Of a DNA stretch of 64,000 bases, positions 47,176-59,940 are shown in pieces (position 1 is the stretch's first letter; each line of letters opens with the position of its first letter). Source of the DNA: Cavia porcellus (taxonomy: Eukaryota; Chordata; Mammalia; Rodentia; Caviidae); NCBI RefSeq assembly GCF_034190915.1, contig NW_026947503.1:19376532-19440531 (forward strand). Reading direction: 5' to 3'. The notes beneath the pieces are model-generated. The model ran no database searches, was not told the DNA's origin, and saw only the letters and a program-made list of their open reading frames with translations. Both the position numbers and the translations under genes were made by a program.

Positions 47176-50100
47176 CCAAAAACAAAAAATAGCAATGTGG
47201 CTCAATAGGTAAATATTATGTCTGCAAGATAACACAGAAGCATGAGATGAACAATTTAGTACTTATTAATTTATGTTAATTCTTTACAAAGTTGGGGATA
47301 ATAAATTCTTCAAAGTATAGTTTGTCTTTTCACTTTCTGGTTATCATTTTTAAACAAATAAAGTTTAAAATTTTATGTAGTTAAAATATATTATTTCTCC
47401 TATAATTCTTACATTTGGGAACTGCTCTGTGATTCAACATCTTATTACTTGTCTCTTTTGCTAGTTTTCTTTGTTATGTTATCTTTCCTTTTGTAGTTCC
47501 TTGGTATCAGGGAAATACACATATTTATTATTATTATTACTAGCACTACTAAGAATAATAATAGTTCATCACTTATATCATTATTTCTCTAAACTCTTTC
47601 CCCCAAATATATATGATACTCACTCATCACTAAATAAATTTCTATTAAGTACCAGCTTACTTCTGAGTTACATATGTTCTATGTATCCATACATTTATTT
47701 GTTCACAAGTTTAATAAAAAGTATGTGGCAGTATTTGATAGGGCAAGACCCCATAATGGCTCATAATTTATATATCATTTTCACATGAATTTCATATTCA
47801 TTTTTCAAGAACATCTTATTATAAAGAATAGTGGAATTATTAATTGCTGTGACTTCAAAAATATATCCACCCAAATACTATTTAAGAAGAGACTTGTGAC
47901 GTAGAACAGTTCTTCCTGGGAGACCAGCAAGACGATTCCTCAGAACCTTCATTCAGAACCAGGGATGTGGAAACACAGAGTAGGTGGGAGGTGGAAATAC
48001 AGAGGGACAGTCAGAGTCCCTCTTTCAAGAAAAGACAAAACCATCTCATCACTCAATGACTAGCTGAACACTTATCATTCAGAAATCAAACTTTTTTTCA
48101 AAACCTCCCCAAAAGTAACTAGGACAAAAACTGCCAAAGAATAAACAGAAATCATCTTCTCAGATGTGTGTACCAAATCCAATCATCCTCTCTGATTCTA
48201 CATTATTCTGCTTAGACATGGAAACTAAGTCTGGAAATGACTGAGAAAAACTCACCCAAGGATGTAAAACCAATCATCACTGATAAGTGTCCAGCTATTT
48301 GAAGGAATTTCTTTTTCCTTGGAAGTTAGTATGTTTAATTCTAGGGCCTGCCTTCAAGAGTTTCTGTTTTCATAACCTGGGAAACACTACACATTTATAA
48401 TTGGATTGCAGTGCAATTCTATACTGTGACTCATTTAGTAACACAAGTCAGACTGGTTCTTTTCTCGCTTCGTTGGCCTGGAATATGTTGTCAAGTCATA
48501 GAACTCTTAAAGTATGGCATGGGGAGATGTGAGAATTTAAAATAATAAAAATTAATATTTTATTCATTAAAATAATTTAAGATATTCAAAGGACAAATGA
48601 AAGTAACTACAATTTTTTTCTCCCAGGGATTGGTAATTCACTTCACTAAAACCAAAGTCAAAGCCTCAGTGAAAGCTATGATTTGCCTAAGTCAATTTGC
48701 CTCTTTAGCCCTTAATCTTCTCTGTGTGTCTATTGTTTACAGTTTTTTTTTCATGAAGCTTTATATTCTCATAACACTTTAGCATCAATTCATCCTTTAG
48801 GCCTAGCAATTAATCAAATAGGGCTTCTGGTCATGACTTAATCAGCATAGTTTTTAAATTTTATATAAAACCTATTTTTAGATCTTCTCATATAGTTAAA
48901 GTAGATAGTTTAACAATTTTTAAAATATTTAAACCAATTCAAACAGGAAGTCATTACAGGTTGAAACTTTTTAAATACTTAGTGGCAACAGAAACTGTAG
49001 AGCAGTTTATTCTTATGCAAAAATTACCTTTCTGAAAAGCGCATATTAATTATTCTTAGCATACTGTTTGTGCTTGTTCAAAAAGATAGTATCAGGAAAA
49101 TCTGAAACCCAAAGCTCTAAGGTAGAGAAACCATTTTCAACAACTCCCTGTAACAACTCAGAAAAGCCCTGCAGGCATTTTGATAATTAAAGGCAGAGTC
49201 CACAGAATATCCATACAGTACTCCAGATTCTCTCCTGGGCAGGATTTTCATCCATCTTTCTGATCTGTGCAAAACTCCCTTAAATCCTAAAGTGAGGGGA
49301 TGTACCAGCACTATACTATAAAAGCAGAAACTTCCTTCTGTTTTGAATGAATTTTTAAACGATGGGTATATGATGTAATCTCAAAATATATTTCTCATTT
49401 TGTGATTAAATAAGTGGTGATTGAGAAATAAGAGAGAATCCAAAGTGTATCACTAAATGTAACCAAGTGTGTCACAAAACTAAATGAATTTTTCTCCTTA
49501 TAAACATTTGTACATGAAAAGGTAAGAAGTAATCAAACCTACTGTTTTTTTTTTTTCAAAAGTAATAGTATTCAAGCCAAGTTTTCTTGCAGAAAGAGTG
49601 AATGCTCAAACCCATAGAAAAAGTGATTGTCAAAGGTAAGGACAAATTAGACTTTCTGACCCCAGCATCCTGCTGTCCAAAGATGTCCACAGAGGTTTTT
49701 GCTGAGGTACAAAAATTGGTAGTTTTCAAGCAGGCCCTCTCTGCTTCCTTGCTCTGCCACTTTATACTAAATGTCTGCCTTCTTCTCTTCCAGAACTCAT
49801 TCCAGAAGATTTCATCATCTTTCACGACTTCAAAGCACCACGCTCTGAAGACTCTCCAATTTGTATGTCTAACCTGCCTCTCCCTGGACCCTAATATGCA
49901 GGCATCTTAGACTCCTCACTTAGAACATGTTCTAGGAATCTTTTTCCCAAACCTGCTCTTCCTCATCAGCATTCCCCACTTCTTCATCCTCATGGAACCC
50001 CATGCCAAGTAGCTCAACTTTATCCACTTCCCGCCATCTCTCCCTTTATCACCTTCACCTAAATCACAAGTGTTCACCTGATTTCTTGGGTCAGTTCTCT

Positions 50101-50320
50101 CACTGATCTCACCTCTCCCACCCTTATCCTTTCAGTCTTTCCTCTTACCTCATCTGCAGTGATTGCCTTTGGACAGAATATGGACCTTGTTAAAGCCCTA
50201 CTGAGAGCCCTTCACACACTTCCCTATGTTCTTGGTATTCTGTTGCCAGCCTCTTCTTTAACACTACAGGCCTCCATGCATGTAGTTAATTGATTTTTGT
50301 CCCCTATAAAGATACTACCA
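47176..50320. other. Gene-free stretch
   Basis: AT-rich. (TTA)n at 47525-47538. 49920-50240 is pyrimidine-rich and may be a degraded plus-strand L2. Overlapping open frames on both strands at 49556-49910 show no domain and no splice or start context that I can support. Confidence 0.45.
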
Positions 50321-50324
50321 ACTC

Positions 50325-50490
50325 GTAACCCCCATGACACGTGAGATTTTATTTGGAAATGAGATTTTGTAGATTTAATTAAAGGTCATAAGACCATGTT
50401 GCAACAACTAGGTAGGCCCTAAATCCAAAATAAACTCACTCACAAAAGAGGGACAATGATTTCACCCACAGGCACAGGAGCAGGCATGCG
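50325..50490 (+). mobile_element. MLT1-like LTR 5' fragment
   Basis: TAACCCCCATGACACGTGAG, TTTATTTGGAAATGAGATTT, TGTAGATTTAATTAAAGGTC and GTAGGCCCTAAATCCAAAAT match the 5' half of MaLR LTRs of the MLT1 group. Confidence 0.55.
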
Positions 50491-51344
50491 AAGCAACTGC
50501 CAGTCAGTACATTAATTCATCTACACATTGGCTTTGTATGTTTTCAGTGTTGGCCTTGGAGAAAATGAGCCTTACCCATAAGTGGGCCCACTGGGTGCAA
50601 GGAAATCAGTCTTGTGGAACTAAATCTGCCAAGTGAGATAATTTATAAATATTTACAAGGTAATTTGGACAGGGACAAAAGAAGACGTTTGGTTACTCAG
50701 GAAATGGCCATTTTGAGCGCCTGGGGTATCAGGAAATGCTTCTCATAGAACGTTGGACTTGAGGTAGTGGAGAGGGAAGTGGCCAGGCTTAGAGGTGTAG
50801 GAAGGTATGGAATTCTTTTGTGCCTCTGCAAGGACGGGAGAGGGAAGGCAGCCCTCCTATTACCAGAGGAGTTCATGGTCAGAAGTAGAGGGAAAAGGAC
50901 AAATGAGAAAGAAAGGAAGGATGAAAAAACAAGTCATAGAATGACATAAAATAGAATTTAAAACGTGGAAGAAAATAATGCAGATACTCAGACAGCGCTG
51001 ATTGCTCTCAATCAAGTCAGTTATATTTAGGAAGGAAACTAAGAATTGTTCACCAATTGTCACCTTTATTTATTTCTTATTTTAAAAAGAAAAAGCTCAA
51101 CATTTCAAAACAAGGTAATGGGATAGCAACAATAATTAATACACTGCATAATGTTATCTTCAAAGCAGAGTACAAGATATAGGTATGAAATATATGAACA
51201 ATATTAGCACAAACCTTGATTTTCAATGAACTAAGAAAAACTAGTAATGACCATAATGCTGAGAATACTGTTTTTCAAACTGTTCAGTATTATCCATTAG
51301 GGAGGATAAGATAAATTTAGTGGTTGGATGCCAAATTTAAAAAA

Positions 51345-51530
51345 AAAAAAAAGAATGCTTATAACTCCAGCACTTTTGCAGACTGAGGCAGCAATATCAC
51401 AAGCTCTAGCCTAGCCTGGACAACTTAGCAACTTAACATGATCCTGTCTCAAAATTAAAAAAAAAAAAAAGTCTGGGTATGTAGTTCAGTATAAAGGAGC
51501 TGGATTCAGTTCCTAATACCACTGTAGATG
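51345..51530 (+). mobile_element. B1-dID composite SINE
   Basis: TTATAACTCCAGCACTTTTG, CTGAGGCAGCAATATCAC, GATCCTGTCTCAAAATT, a 14-base A run, then GTCTGGGTATGTAGTTCAGT and TTCAGTTCCTAATACCACTG. Same B1 + linker + ID design as 46986-47175. A (GATA)n follows its 3' end. Confidence 0.75.
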
Positions 51531-51536
51531 ACAAAT

Positions 51537-51586
<50 letters not shown>
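51537..51586. repeat. (GATA)n microsatellite
   Basis: About 12 nearly perfect GATA units, directly after the tail of a composite SINE. Confidence 0.98.
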
Positions 51587-53180
51587 ATAGGGTAACATGA
51601 TAAAATAAGATAGATAAAAATAGAGGGTTCAGATTTCAGAGCCTGCTTACAGTCAAATCAAGCATTGCTTTGTAAGTGTATGTTCACATGTACCGTCAAT
51701 CACCACATGATTAAGAATCACAATCAGAACTACTTCATAGTCACTGGCCAAGAACTGAATCCCCATTCAGTGAGGAATACAGTCGAGCTTTTACATCCTT
51801 TGAAATTTTTCTTAAATATTTAGGATTTAAGACCCTGACCAGCAGCAAATTTCTTGTTCTTTACTTCATTAATGCACTTGGGCTCTCAGAGGATGCCTAG
51901 GGAGAGGTGGGCTTTCTGCAGAGACTGACATTCTTCTAGAGTTTAGTCTTCTGAGTGAGAGAGTAAAATGTTTAAGGAGGTACACGTCACAGACATCTAA
52001 GATCACCATGGGAGTTTGCTTTCTTTTTGTTACACTTACAGAGTTTTGGATAACATGAAGTTATTGGAAGGAGCAGGTCCTAAAAATTAATTGTTTTATC
52101 ATTTTCTGTGAAGCATTTTCCTACTGTTAACGGCCACTTCTCTTGGGACCAGACACAAAAGATCTGAGACTGGCTGCAAATAGACATACCACTGTTACAG
52201 TCTCCATGCCGGGTTAGATCACTGAGGGCTACGGCGAAGCAGAGAGCATCTTGAAGTAAAGACTCCATGACTTTTACTTCACTGTCTATTAGTTGATCTG
52301 TTCTAGATAGTAAAATTTAACTGCTATGAAACTAAGTACTATGTTCCACTTTTCATTAGTTTTAAGGGCAGAAACATCTGAAGAAAAGAGCTTATTGTTT
52401 TAGACAGTGTCCAGTTCTTCACATGACTGGCCATTGAGGTTGAGTCACAATTCAGATGCTGTAAAAATTTCTGAGACTTTATATTTATGAACATTTGAGA
52501 TCATACTGACCATGCACTTGGTGTGTGCTATTTACAGGCCAAAGATGGTATGGCAGTAACACAGAGTGGTGTGTATGTGTGTGTGTGTGTGTGTGTGTAT
52601 ACACTTCTGTGTATGTGTGTGAGAGAGAGAGACAGAGTGAGAGAGAGAGATGCTGTAAGAACATGAATGTGATAGTCATATCTGATGTAAAGTAATGCTT
52701 ATAAAATACAAAGACAACACACTCACTTAAATAAGGCATTCACAATTAGAAGAATCATTTAGTGATAAACCCACTAATAAGAAAGAATTCAATGGAAACT
52801 AAACCTTCCACAGAGACTTAAATTTAAGAGTTGGGTTTTACTTAACATAGTGACCAGTATTTGCAGTTAAGTGAAAGATTAACCAAAGCATAGTGGACAG
52901 AATGTGCTAAATTTTTCAGTTGCAACATCAAAGTACCTATAGAAAATAAGCCAGGAAAATGTGTCAGTGCCCCATTAAAACTTCGCTTGAAAAGTCAGAT
53001 AGCAGTCTAGTTTGACAGAGACCTAGAGTTTTCCAAGCCCTTCTGTAAAGTCTTAAATGGCACCCTGATAGATGTTGATTAAAACAGACAGTCCATGGGC
53101 AAATCATACAGTCAGTTTTTCAGAGACCTATATTAGGCTTTATACCTTAAAACTCTTGGGTCAGTCCAATCTAACAAAGA
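51587..53180. other. Gene-free stretch
   Basis: No gene recognised. A (TG)n and (GA)n block lies at 52569-52650. Confidence 0.5.
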
Positions 53181-53184
53181 CAAT

Positions 53185-53390
53185 CTCAGCCATGTATGCT
53201 GGTGCTACTCAGAAGGCTCAAGCAGGAAGATAAAAATTTCAAGCCAGCCGTGGCAACTTTCAACACTATCTCAAAATTTTAAAAAAGATCTGGGCATGTA
53301 GTTCAGTGGTAGACCACTTGCCTCACATAAGTAAGGCCCCACTTTCAGTCCCCAGAATTTTTCACACACACACACAAGCACACATAAAAT
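53185..53390 (+). mobile_element. B1-dID composite SINE
   Basis: GTATGCTGGTGCTACTCAGA, AGGCTCAAGCAGGAAGATAA, CACTATCTCAAAATTTTAAA, then GATCTGGGCATGTAGTTCAG, TGGTAGACCACTTGCC and TTTCAGTCCCCAGAATTTTT. Third composite of this type in the window; its tail has become a (CA)n. Confidence 0.75.
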
Positions 53391-56300
53391 AACAACAAAT
53401 TATCATTTATTTTGATTCTCACAAGCATTGACAACATTATTATTGATCATTTTAATGTTATTCCCATTTTGCCAATGAGAATTGAGACAGTTGCTTTTCC
53501 ATGATGCAATGAATGGAACAAATCACACATAATATTTTGATTTCATCTAAAATAAAAAATTCTGAATCTAAATTTTCTTTTTATAGTTGACTGAATTTCT
53601 TATATAGGAAAGATAATGCTTCTTTGTTGCTAACTCCTAATGTGAAATAAAAACTCAAAACTGTGACAGTGATTAGTGTGGGAAGAGTGAGAGAATCTGA
53701 GAGAGGAAAGATTTTTAATTTGCAATAATGCCAACTAGGAAGAAATCAAAGTCAGTCATTTTTTCCAAAAAAACATAAAATAAAAGAGTGGAATTTGATA
53801 AGAAGACACATGACAATCTTGCCTGCCCTAGAGAGTTCTCAATACATCAGCTCTCAACACATCTCCTTCACTTGCCTTTCAAAGCATGCTGAAGACAGAC
53901 AAGCCTCTGCTCCTCCTCCACCTTGATTCCTATCAGAAAGGAGAGGAGACTAAGACTCCGCTCAGAGAGGAGTGAGTGGCTGTATGAAGTGGGAGCTGCT
54001 TCCACAGGACAAATCTCAAATTTTTCTAAGTGATAGTCCTGAGTCTCTCTTCTCACCCAGGTTGATGGTGCACAGGTGTACTCTCACAGAAGGAATTGCT
54101 CCAGGTGTAATGCAAAATGAATAAATAAATTTTAAAAATTTCCAATGAAATATCATTATCACTTTTATATTTGTTCTGTGTTTTGCAAAGTTTTAATTCA
54201 AAGAAATATAGAGGTCGATCAAATTGTGTGAATCATTGTTACATTATCTTCATAGGGTTCTTCAAAGACAGACCCGTTCTCACTGATGCAATAAACTCTT
54301 CAGTGGAAATGGTTTAGTAATTGTTGAGTTGGTGAACTGCCAGTGCCAGACATCTCTGGGTGGCAAGATTTGGCCTTGAAGCTTAAAGTTACTTGTCGAC
54401 AACTTTCAACACATGCGTTAAAAATGTAAGTGAGTCACACAATCTTTGTGCCTAACAATTCTGGCTTTTTCAAGTTATTAAAGTTATAAAGATAATAGCA
54501 TTCATTACATGTAAAATAAACATGGCAATAGTTTTTAAAAGTCTTTATGAAGATACTGAGTCAGGCTCATCGTCATTACAATGCTTTTGCAGACCAAGCA
54601 GGAGGTCTAGACACAAACTCCTCACAAAGTAGTATTTTATGTACTGAACAGAAGTGAGAAGTGCTGTATGAAGTGCAGGAAAGTCTGTTTCAAACAGCTG
54701 ACACACTCACCCAGTCTAACGATTTTACAGAACCTGGTACACAGCAAAATTCAGAATTTGAGAATGAAACAAGTAACAACATGTGGGAGAAAAATAGTTT
54801 TTGTCTGTCCTTTGTTCTATAAGACATGTCCTCATTAAAAAATATCTGTACATGCCTTATTTCAAACTTTAAATTTGATTTGTACGTGAATTTTAAATAC
54901 AGTTATTTTTTCAGTGTCATTGGGGGATTGGTTCTGAAGTTACCAAAATGTAAGAATGCTTACTTCCTTAAATAAAATGGCTTAGTATTTGTATACCACC
55001 TCTGCGTATCCTCGAACATATTTCAAATCATTTTTAGATTACTTATAATACATAGTGTCTTGTAAATATTACACAAATAACTGTTGTGTTGTACTCTTTA
55101 TGGAAAAATGACAAGAAAAATGATGATTCAGTAAAGATATACTGTTTTCTCCATGTATTTTTGTTCTGTATCATGGACTGAGAAATTGTGAGTATGATTC
55201 ATTCTATAAATCTTACTGTTATCCCTATTATCTGTTTTCACCTTTCATGATAGATGGCACAAAGGTGAAATGCTTAATGACTCGTAATGATCAAATTTTT
55301 AACCTTTTGCTCTTCAAGTGTTATAATTCTCATCAGAATTTGGATGGGCATGTTAAAAGTTCTTCAAATTTCATAGTTTGCGTCATTAACTCATTCATTA
55401 CGATAATATCTTTACAGATGAATTTTGGTCAACTAGTCCTTAAATACCAATGTCTGTTTAAAGCAAGCTAATTATATAATGAGGGAATTAGCAGGAAAAA
55501 TTGTTTCCATTTTTCTGTCTCAGTTTTGCCCTGCTCATACCTTCTGCAATCCGATTTCTCTTGGCTCCTCATAGAAAAAGAAGAATTGAAACAGGAGAAA
55601 TGAAAAGAAGTAAAAAATATTTTTTTTTTTCATTATTTTGGAAGAAATGGGAAAAATCAAAAGTTTCTGACTATGGCTTAAATTAAATGCTTCTAAACAT
55701 GATAAGTTTTTTAAAATTTCAAACACCTCAGTGTTAACATTGCTGGGAAACAAGAAATTAAAATATCGCCCCTGTCTTTACCCACAAGTAGTGCCTTACC
55801 TATTGAAAACTGGAAAATAGCAGTGTGAGGCTTATAATAATGGAAATTTTTGTGTAGTCTAAAGAATCTAGTGGAGTTGCAGAAAGCTTCAAATAGAAAT
55901 GATGATTAAATTCCATCTGTCAGAAGAAAGATGAAAGCCAGTGAGGCCTACAAGGTTGGAAAGAAGGACCAGAGAGAGGACTCTGTGTTGTCATCCCACC
56001 ACTGGCACATTGCTCTGGTGACCAGCATTACCCCTAACCAGGACTCAACTCCTCCAAGGAAAAGCCTAAGCTCTAGGGCTTGTACATACAAGGCCCCTAT
56101 GCAGCTTTTATCTTTGTTTTGGTGTTCTATTTAGCAATACCTGTGGCAACAGCCAAGCTGTGACAGGAAAACCTAACCTGATAAATTCTCAGACAATTAG
56201 TTAGGAAGTCTGTTTACTTTGTAATGGTCTCAAACCCAGACCCAGCTTTGCCTTCCTGAACATGAACAGAACTGCCCAGTCCTCTGGTGTGAAATTTCTT

Positions 56301-58200
56301 TCTTTCTATTTCTGCCATTTCTCCATCTCTAAAGCACCTGTCAACCAAATGGGAGACTAAGTTTTCAGGATGACTTTATTTACTGAATCTCTATGGTGCA
56401 ATCTATGCCATTTCATTTATCAGTACAAATGTACACTTCTCTACTAATATAGACTTTGGTTACAGTCCCCCCATACTACCATCATTAAATACAGTTTCCT
56501 ATTTTTCATGTTTCTTTTCCAATTGGCATGCAGCTTAGAGCCTCCAAATTACAAATAGAGTTTATTTCCTTAGAGCAGCCCACACTCAAGTTAGTTTTTA
56601 TTGAGTGCAAAAATACTAATAGAAATGTCAAGGTTGTAAGACACTGTAGAAGAATATAAGTATAGTACAGAAATATTCTAAAGCTCATCTGTACCTAAAT
56701 TTGGATTTTCTGGAGAATTTCTGGGTCCAAGTAAGACCATCAAGTATTCCAAAATGCTTGCTTTGAGTAAAAAAGAAAAACTCCAAGTCTCTCATTACTT
56801 TTTGCTGAAATTTCTAAATATCATTGATTGTAAGAAAAATATAGTCAACAGGGAATGTCTAACTAGTAGACTTTTTTTGGAGGAATTATCAACATTGGAT
56901 TATAGTCTCTAAACCTGACATTAGTATATAACTTGTCATCTAAGTTGTGAATCATTTAATTTAAAAGTGAAAAGTAACCAAATACAGCTCAAAAATATAT
57001 TAATCCATTCATATATTTAGTATGACTGTGACTTCCAGAGATAATGCTCAGACATTGATGTTTGCATATTAACTACATTCCTTGTGTAGGTTATCTCTTT
57101 TAAATACCAGGATCTAATAGCAGTTGGTAGCCTTCTTTCCCTAGACAAGGAATAAAGTTGATTTTCCTTCATCCAGTATGTTGGCCAGTGTGACAGATGT
57201 TACCATTCACTAACCCTGATGGTCCATAAGGACCCTGTAGAGACTAGAGATCAATTTAGGGATCTGAAGACATTTTCAGAGAGTGTAGAGACTATTATTT
57301 ACCAACCTAGTCAGGAAGCTGGGTGCTAGAGGTAAAGTGGTTCCTTTGGCAGTAGAGGAATGTTACCAATATGAAAACTTTGAGCTCAGAGCAAACTTTG
57401 AGTCTAGAATAACCCAGCTACCACAAAAATGCCACTCACCTCCTCCCACTGCAATTCTGTAGCCTTCACTTCTGGGCTCCAGTTCCTCCTGCCACCTTCC
57501 TCCTAAGATTCTTCACGCCTCCCAATGCAGAATCTCTGCCAAAACTCAGGGAAGGTTCCCCAGACTTCCCACTGGCTCAACTCCCAAGGGCAACTCCCAG
57601 TGTGACAAGAATGAAAGCAGTGACAACAATGAATGAGAACTCTACCTCCGTCCCTCCCAGACTACAACTGTTGAAATTCATGGCCATAAAGAGGCACCAA
57701 GGAGAGACTCCCAATGGGCCTTCCTGCCCTTCTCAGCAAGCAACATTGCACACTGCCTCAGTGTCATAGTACCATCCTCCCACTCATCATGAGGAAGCAA
57801 ACCCAACAAACCAGAAAAGCAAAAAGCCCAACCGATTCTCCTTTCATCTTCCAATCTGGGTATTGGACAGGCTATAGGCTGAAAGCTGAATATGACACTC
57901 AACATATAGAATCTGGGAAGGGATCAACATAGGAGGGAGCCTGAGCCAGAGAGGACAAGCACTATCAAATTGATGGCTGGGGGTGGTTGCCAGGGTATTA
58001 TCTGTTTCCAGGCAGTCATCACGTGGTGTTCAAATGGAGCCTATGAAGGATGAAGTGACTCAAGTCCCAGATCCTGTGATAAGCTTGCGACATATGGGTG
58101 ATATATCAATAAAAGAAAAAACACTGACAGTCCACTCACACAGAACAGGCCATACATTCTGAGTCAAACACCAGGATGTATCTTCTAAGAAACATTTGCT
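53391..58200. other. Gene-free stretch
   Basis: Mostly AT-rich. 53440-53520 could be a minus-strand MIR/L2 remnant (CCCATTTTGCCAATGAGAAT). 57420-57960 is GC-richer with small open frames on both strands but no recognisable protein. No gene supported. Confidence 0.45.
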
Positions 58201-58203
58201 TTC

Positions 58204-58375
58204 AATTTTTATCTTTATTTTTTTATTAGTACATGTTTGAGGCACATGATGATTAAGTTTATCAAGGGGAAGTTGGTACATGTGTATAATACATTTTAAT
58301 TGTTTTCATTTCACCCCCTACTTTTCTCCTCCCTGCCTGCTACCAGCTACTGGTAGCAGCTCCTTCCAACTTTTG
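58204..58375 (-). mobile_element. L1-like 3' end fragment, minus strand
   Basis: TCAATTTTTATCTTTATTTT, TTATTAGTACATGTTTGAGG, GGAAGTTGGTACATGTGTAT, AATACATTTTAATTG, followed by a pyrimidine-rich run (TTCTCCTCCCTGCCTGC): the reverse complement of the 3' ends at 28850-29085 and 44250-44372. Confidence 0.6.
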
Positions 58376-58439
58376 GACCTTTTCTCATTTATAAAAGCTT
58401 TCTTTTTGTCATTTTTTCCACACCCTTTCAGAATATGTG

Positions 58440-58665
58440 AGATATCGTGTAGTGCTGAAAATTTTGGAGCCACATAAGCCTGGGTTCAAATTCCAGCTTC
58501 TCGCCTTGTAGCCCTGTGGCCTTCAGCAAGCTATTTCATCTCTCTATGTCTTGTTTTACTTATTTGAAAGACTGGGATAATTTTAGTAACTTTATAGTTA
58601 AAGTTTACAAATAACATATAAAGTACTTAGTATATAGTAGGCATGTAATTAATGCAGCTATTACC
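58440..58665 (+). repeat. MIR SINE, nearly full length
   Basis: GGAGCCACATAAGCCTGGGT, TCAAATTCCAGCTTCTCGCC, CTGTGGCCTTCAGCAAGC, CATCTCTCTATGTCTTG, GACTGGGATAATTTTAGTAA and AAAGTACTTAGTATATAGTA match the MIR consensus from the tRNA-like head to the tail. Confidence 0.85.
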
Positions 58666-59029
58666 ATAATAATAGGTTGAGCCAGTCTTGACAAATGCAA
58701 GATGAATATAAACTCCACCTGTAATATTTCATTATCTATGTATTACCCAACACTCAAGGGATACCTCGAGTCTCACAATCCCATTGTCTTCCATTTTATC
58801 ATGAGCTCTCTATTTGATCTCTTTATTGCTTGATAATATATTTTGATCATGTAATTTTACCTAGGTTTTAAACATGTTATCTACAATTTAAAAGTCACTC
58901 TTAAGGTCATTCTTCATAAAGGATTTTTTTTTCTTGAGCACAGGAAAATAATTTACGCTGTTTATAAATCTTCCCCATATCTGTTTATAAATCTTCCCTG
59001 TATAGATTGTACAAGGGCAGATACAAAGT

Positions 59030-59940
59030 TTCAGGAGGCCACAGGTGCTTGGTTCCACCAGGCAAGTTTCCACTAGCCAGACTGTCTCCTGCATGTCTGC
59101 CATATTTGAGGTGCTTGCTTCCCTCACATAACCGGCATGGGCAGGGAAAAACAGCCCTGTGCACCTGCAGGAAACCATTGGACATGTTTGCTTCCCACAG
59201 GCAGCCAGCACAGGCCAGGAGGATCAGACAAATGCCCTGTGTGCCTGTCACCATTGGCAGAGTCCCACACAGGCTGAGAGAAGAAGCACCCCTGCCACCA
59301 CGGACCCATGGCCATCACATAAGCCTCAGAGTAGCTGCATAGGTCTAAAGAGGCCTGTCCCATACCCTACTGCCTCCCCAAGGACATGGGTTTGGAGATA
59401 CTGAGGTGCCTGCTCCATACCTTGTGTCATGGAGGGGCAGCCAATGTTGGAAGTGCCTGGAACCCCACAACTGGCTTATCATGGAGGACTCAGGAAAACA
59501 TCGAGAAGAAGTAAAAGACAATCTCAGACCTCCAGCCTACACAAAACAAGCCTAGGAGATATGGATATGAAAGTCATACACCTGAAATCTCTGAAAGGGT
59601 AGCAACAGAGGTAAAGAAACAACCTCATGAGGCTGTAAAAGTAATCAGGTCAGAAATATCTCAGGTAAAAGAAGGAATCACAGACATAATGAAAGAATTA
59701 TTGAGTGTATCTAAAGAAGACATGGATTAAAAAAGAGAAGCATAGGAAAATATTTGAAACCTTGAATGAACAATATAGGAAGGAATTACAATGCATGAAG
59801 CAGATTTAAAGAGATATCCAGGAGATTAAAACCCCATTGAAAGCTGGCACACCCATTCAAGAATGAAGAGACTTTCTGATCTTGAAAACAGGATTGCAGC
59901 TATCAATCATAAAAGTAAAGAACTCTTAAAAATAGTAAGG
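59030..59940 (+). mobile_element. Older L1: 5' UTR and start of ORF1, interrupted
   Basis: A GC-richer leader (about 59030-59500) with three weak repeats of 66-73 bp (TGCTTGGTTCC at 59046, TGCTTGCTTCC at 59112, TGTTTGCTTCC at 59185) is followed by ORF1 head sequence. That head reappears at 60690-61150 (for example TCTAAAGAAGACA and GATTGCAGCTA). Stops occur in frame. The ORF1 text ends abruptly at 59940, where the next L1 begins. Confidence 0.7.

Noticed and set aside
49556..49910. Overlapping 89- and 102-codon open frames on opposite strands
   Set aside because: No recognisable domain, no splice context, and random-looking composition.
33000..59000. Last exon of SERPINB11 or another neighbouring serpin on the minus strand
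   Set aside because: No serpin signature, hinge or NAVYFKG-like reading was found in any frame that I examined.
59007..59404. Overlapping open frames of up to 111 codons on both strands
   Set aside because: GC-rich L1 5' UTR sequence; no start context or homology for a protein.
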